Both the position numbers and the translations under genes were made by a program. The notes under the pieces were generated by a model, which made no database searches, was not told the DNA's origin, and was given only the letters and a program-made list of their open reading frames with translations. This document shows, in pieces, positions 61,714 to 64,000 of a stretch of DNA of 64,000 nt; the stretch's first letter is position 1; each line of letters opens with the position of its first letter. Source of the DNA: Bradyrhizobium sp. 21 (GTDB taxonomy: Bacteria; Pseudomonadota; Alphaproteobacteria; Rhizobiales; Xanthobacteraceae); contig NZ_JADPJG010000012.1 in NCBI RefSeq assembly GCF_023073335.1, positions 96,356 through 160,355 of the forward strand, read 5' to 3'.

Positions 61714-62835
61714 TCAAAAACACGTCGTCCGTTCGGCCGCGATATAGCCGAGCAACAAACCCGCGCCGAACAGCAGCACGAGGGCGGCGGCAGCGAGCTC
61801 GATGCCGCGCATAAAGAGCGCGCCGCCGCCGTCGCGCCCGGCGCTGAGGCGGGCGGCGATGTCCTTGGCGGAGACGGCGACGACGGCGATGGCGGCGACC
61901 GTGATCGCGGTGCCGAGCCCCATCAGGAAGGTCGCGGCGATGCCGGCCCAGAACAGGCCCTGGGCCAGCGCGAACACCAGCACCAGGATCGCGCCCGAGC
62001 AGGGACGGATGCCGACGGTCAGGATCGCGGCAAACCCGCGCCGCCAGCCGCCGGGGCCGGCGAGCTCGCTCGGCGTCGGGCCATGGGAATGGCCGCAATG
62101 CTCGTCGTGGACGTGGTCGTGCCCGTGGTGCTGTTGGGCCTGCGCGTGGCCGTGGCTGTGATCGTGCTGGCCATGATCGTGCGCATCATGATGATGGTGG
62201 CCGTGATCATGATGGTGATGCGGCGCGCCCGCGATCGCCGGCACCGGCTGGGCTGCCTGGAGGGCACGAATGAAAGTGCCGCCCTTGACCCAGACCAGAC
62301 GCAACCCGAACAGCGCGATCAGGCCATAGCTCGCGATCTCGATCGCGCCTTCCGCCTTGCACATGGTCTTGGCCGTCGCATTCAGCACCCAGGCCGAGAT
62401 GCCGACGATCAGGATCGCTACCACCGACTGCATCAGCGCGGATGCAAACGACAGGGCGATGCCGCGCCGGGCGGTCTCACGATTGGCAACGAGATAGGAG
62501 GCGATCACCGCCTTGCCGTGGCCGGGGCCGGCGGCATGGAAGATGCCGTAGGCGAACGAGATGAAGAGCAGCGTCCACACCGCCGAGCCGTCGGTCTTGG
62601 CGGCGCGGATGGTCGCCGACATCTGGCGATAGAACTCCGACTGTTTTGCCAAGAGCCAGCCGATGAGGCCGCTGGCCTCGGGCTCGGCCGCCTGCGCAGG
62701 GCGCGGTGCGCCGAACGGGTTTTGCGCGAGGAGATCGTGAAGTGCGGCATCGGCCACGGCCACGACGAGGAGAACCGCAGTGCAGGCGAGCAGCGCGCGT
62801 GCAAGCGGAGAGTGAAGACGACCGATCAAGGGCAA
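61714..62835 (-). CDS. NicO/RcnA-type nickel-cobalt exporter
   Basis: A 373-residue membrane protein of the high-affinity nickel transport family. The motif FAYGIFHAAGPGHGKAVIASYLVAN is the diagnostic HxxxxxGHGK helix, mirrored by TVGIRPCSGAILVLVFALAQGL. The central cytoplasmic loop (about 204-250) is a run of His, Asp and Gly with about 20 histidines, a metal-binding loop. It probably exports Ni/Co or another divalent cation. The apparent start is a TTG at 62835, overlapping the DUF1007 stop by ten bases, so the two are coupled. Confidence 0.9.
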   Translation of the reverse strand: MPLIGRLHSPLARALLACTAVLLVVAVADAALHDLLAQNPFGAPRPAQAAEPEASGLIGWLLAKQSEFYRQMSATIRAAKTDGSAVWTLLFISFAYGIFHAAGPGHGKAVIASYLVANRETARRGIALSFASALMQSVVAILIVGISAWVLNATAKTMCKAEGAIEIASYGLIALFGLRLVWVKGGTFIRALQAAQPVPAIAGAPHHHHDHGHHHHDAHDHGQHDHSHGHAQAQQHHGHDHVHDEHCGHSHGPTPSELAGPGGWRRGFAAILTVGIRPCSGAILVLVFALAQGLFWAGIAATFLMGLGTAITVAAIAVVAVSAKDIAARLSAGRDGGGALFMRGIELAAAALVLLFGAGLLLGYIAAERTTCF

Positions 62836-63458
62836 TCCACCGTGATCTTGTTGGCGAACATTATGCCAAAATTCGAGTTCTCGCCGTTCATGAAGGTCTG
62901 TTCGTTGAGCTTCTGGGCGGTCGCCGAGCCGTCGCTAGGCCGATCCAGCTTCATCTGGCAGCCGGCGGGCGCGCCGACCAGCTTGACCGGATTGTCCTTG
63001 GCCATCTGGAAGTCGATGAAGAAGGAGCGGTCGAACACTTCGAGCATCAGCTGCTTGGGCTTGACCGGATTCTTCAGCGGCAACGTGAAGTGCAGGGTCA
63101 GCACCGTATCCTTGTAGTCGAGGAAGTAGTCGACCGGCTCCTGGAATCGCTCCTTCTTGCCGTCGGCTCGCGCAAAGGTGAAATAGGCATATTCCTTCAG
63201 CGACTCGACATTGGTCTGCGCCAGCGGCCCCAGCTCCTCGCGCGTATAGGCGCCCTTGGTCTTGCTTTCGAGCCCCTGCACCGCATAGGCCGAGAACATG
63301 TCGTCGAAGGTCCAGGCGTGGCGGACGCCGGTGATGGTGCCGTCCTCGGCGTAAAGCAAATCGCTGGTCGCGGTGATCCAGACATGCGGATGGGCACTCG
63401 CCGCACTTGCCGCCAGCGACAGGCCGACGGCGAGCAGCCATCTGAGCAGGGCACGCAT
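62826..63458 (-). CDS. DUF1007 family periplasmic protein
   Basis: A 210-residue exported protein. The signal peptide is MRALLRWLLAVGLSLAASAASA. HPHVWITATSDLLY follows, the defining DUF1007 N-terminal His-x-His motif, then TGVRHAWTFDDMFSAYAVQGL. These proteins are nearly always encoded beside NicO-type transporters and are thought to handle the metal in the periplasm. Here the NicO gene overlaps its 3' end. It starts 5 bases after the M3 peptidase stop. Confidence 0.9.
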   Translation of the reverse strand: MRALLRWLLAVGLSLAASAASAHPHVWITATSDLLYAEDGTITGVRHAWTFDDMFSAYAVQGLESKTKGAYTREELGPLAQTNVESLKEYAYFTFARADGKKERFQEPVDYFLDYKDTVLTLHFTLPLKNPVKPKQLMLEVFDRSFFIDFQMAKDNPVKLVGAPAGCQMKLDRPSDGSATAQKLNEQTFMNGENSNFGIMFANKITVDCP

Positions 63459-63463
63459 GCCGA

Positions 63464-64000
63464 TCAGGCCGCCTTGGCGTCGTCGAGCAGGCCGCGACGG
63501 CGGAGCAGCGCGTCGGGTTCCGGCGGACGGCCGCGGAAGGCCTCGTAGGCCGCTTCCGGATCGACCGATCCGCCGCTCGAATAGATGTCGTCGTGCAGGC
63601 GCTTTGCGACCGCAGGATCGAAGATGTCGCCGGCTTCCTCGAATGCACCGAAGGCGTCGGCGTCCATCACCTCCGACCACATGTAGCTGTAATAGCCCGC
63701 GGCATAATGATCGCCGATGAAGATATGGCCGAATTGCGTGGGCCGGTGGCGCAGCGAGATCTCCTCGGGCATGCCGATCTTCTCCAACTCCTTCTTCTCG
63801 AAGGCGCGGACATCTTGCGCGGCGGAGGCCGGCTGGGTGTGGAATTCGAGATCGACCAGCGCCGAGGAGACGAACTCGACCGTGGCAAAGCCCTGGTTGA
63901 ATTTTCGCGCGGCGAGGAACCGTTGCAGCAGGTCGTCCGGCAACGGCTCGCCGGTCTGGTAGTGGCGGGCGAAGCGCTGCAGCACCTCGGGCCGCTCCTG
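63464..64000 (-). CDS. M3 family metallopeptidase (dipeptidyl carboxypeptidase-like), 3' part
   Basis: At least 179 residues of the C-terminal part, cut by the window edge, so the HEXXH site is not visible. The segment FNQGFATVEFVSSALVDLEFH, then FGHIFIGDHYAAGYYSYMWSEVMDADAFGAFEEAGDIFDP, matches the C-terminal domain of Dcp/oligopeptidase A peptidases, including the substrate-binding HxxxxYAAGYYSY. It ends in GRPPEPDALLRRRGL. It is the first gene of the group with DUF1007 and NicO. Confidence 0.9.
   Translation of the reverse strand, partial: QERPEVLQRFARHYQTGEPLPDDLLQRFLAARKFNQGFATVEFVSSALVDLEFHTQPASAAQDVRAFEKKELEKIGMPEEISLRHRPTQFGHIFIGDHYAAGYYSYMWSEVMDADAFGAFEEAGDIFDPAVAKRLHDDIYSSGGSVDPEAAYEAFRGRPPEPDALLRRRGLLDDAKAA

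Overview
This is a GC-rich stretch of alphaproteobacterial chromosome that most resembles Bradyrhizobium or a close relative. The evidence is the gene content (CpdR, a ROSE-type thermometer in front of an Hsp20 gene, a suhB/alpha-r14-like small RNA beside an inositol-monophosphatase-family gene, many solute-binding proteins and class III cyclases) and several families of dispersed palindromic repeats. Genus-level assignment is inference. About 57 protein-coding genes or fragments, one tRNA and one likely small RNA can be supported. There is no rRNA, CRISPR array, insertion sequence or prophage.

Left part (1-16 kb): mostly catabolic genes. They include a ThDP-dependent benzoylformate-decarboxylase-like enzyme, a GFA-fold protein, an Old Yellow Enzyme, a porin-like outer membrane protein, an aldehyde dehydrogenase, an SDR, a minus-strand cluster of two amidohydrolases with a Rieske protein and a zinc-ribbon protein, and a dihydropyrimidinase beside a Tat-type peptide-binding protein. 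A YiaA/PspA pair faces a TetR gene across three copies of one palindromic operator.

Middle (16-44 kb): AlkB-like dioxygenase, DUF3606 protein, flavin amine oxidase, secreted proteins, branched-chain-type binding protein, a haem-sensor adenylate cyclase, a mandelate-racemase-like enolase, RidA, Nudix, tRNA-Val(GAC), cpdR, an N-formylglutamate amidohydrolase-family gene, the small RNA, hisN, a Bug-type binding protein, LysR/TauE, LysE, a TPR adenylate cyclase, a RoxA-like dihaem protein, lipase-like hydrolases and the thermometer-controlled Hsp20.

Right part (44-64 kb): core nitrogen and envelope genes. These are gltB-gltD (glutamate synthase), an AT-richer solitary OLD-family ATPase/nuclease, a beta-barrel porin divergent from arabinose-5-phosphate isomerase, an AhpD-like gene divergent from an HxlR regulator over two tandem operators, an SPFH/NfeD pair, an ABC-type binding protein, ferrochelatase, MAPEG, a NicO-type metal exporter with a DUF1007 partner, and the 3' end of an M3 peptidase.

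The most notable items are the CCUCC-loop small RNA with its own promoter and terminator (30745-30836), the ROSE hairpin (41583-41600), the two multi-copy operators (11402-11472 and 56918-56958), the OLD nuclease islet (51138-53063), and two mandelate-pathway-like enzymes that both have changed catalytic residues.
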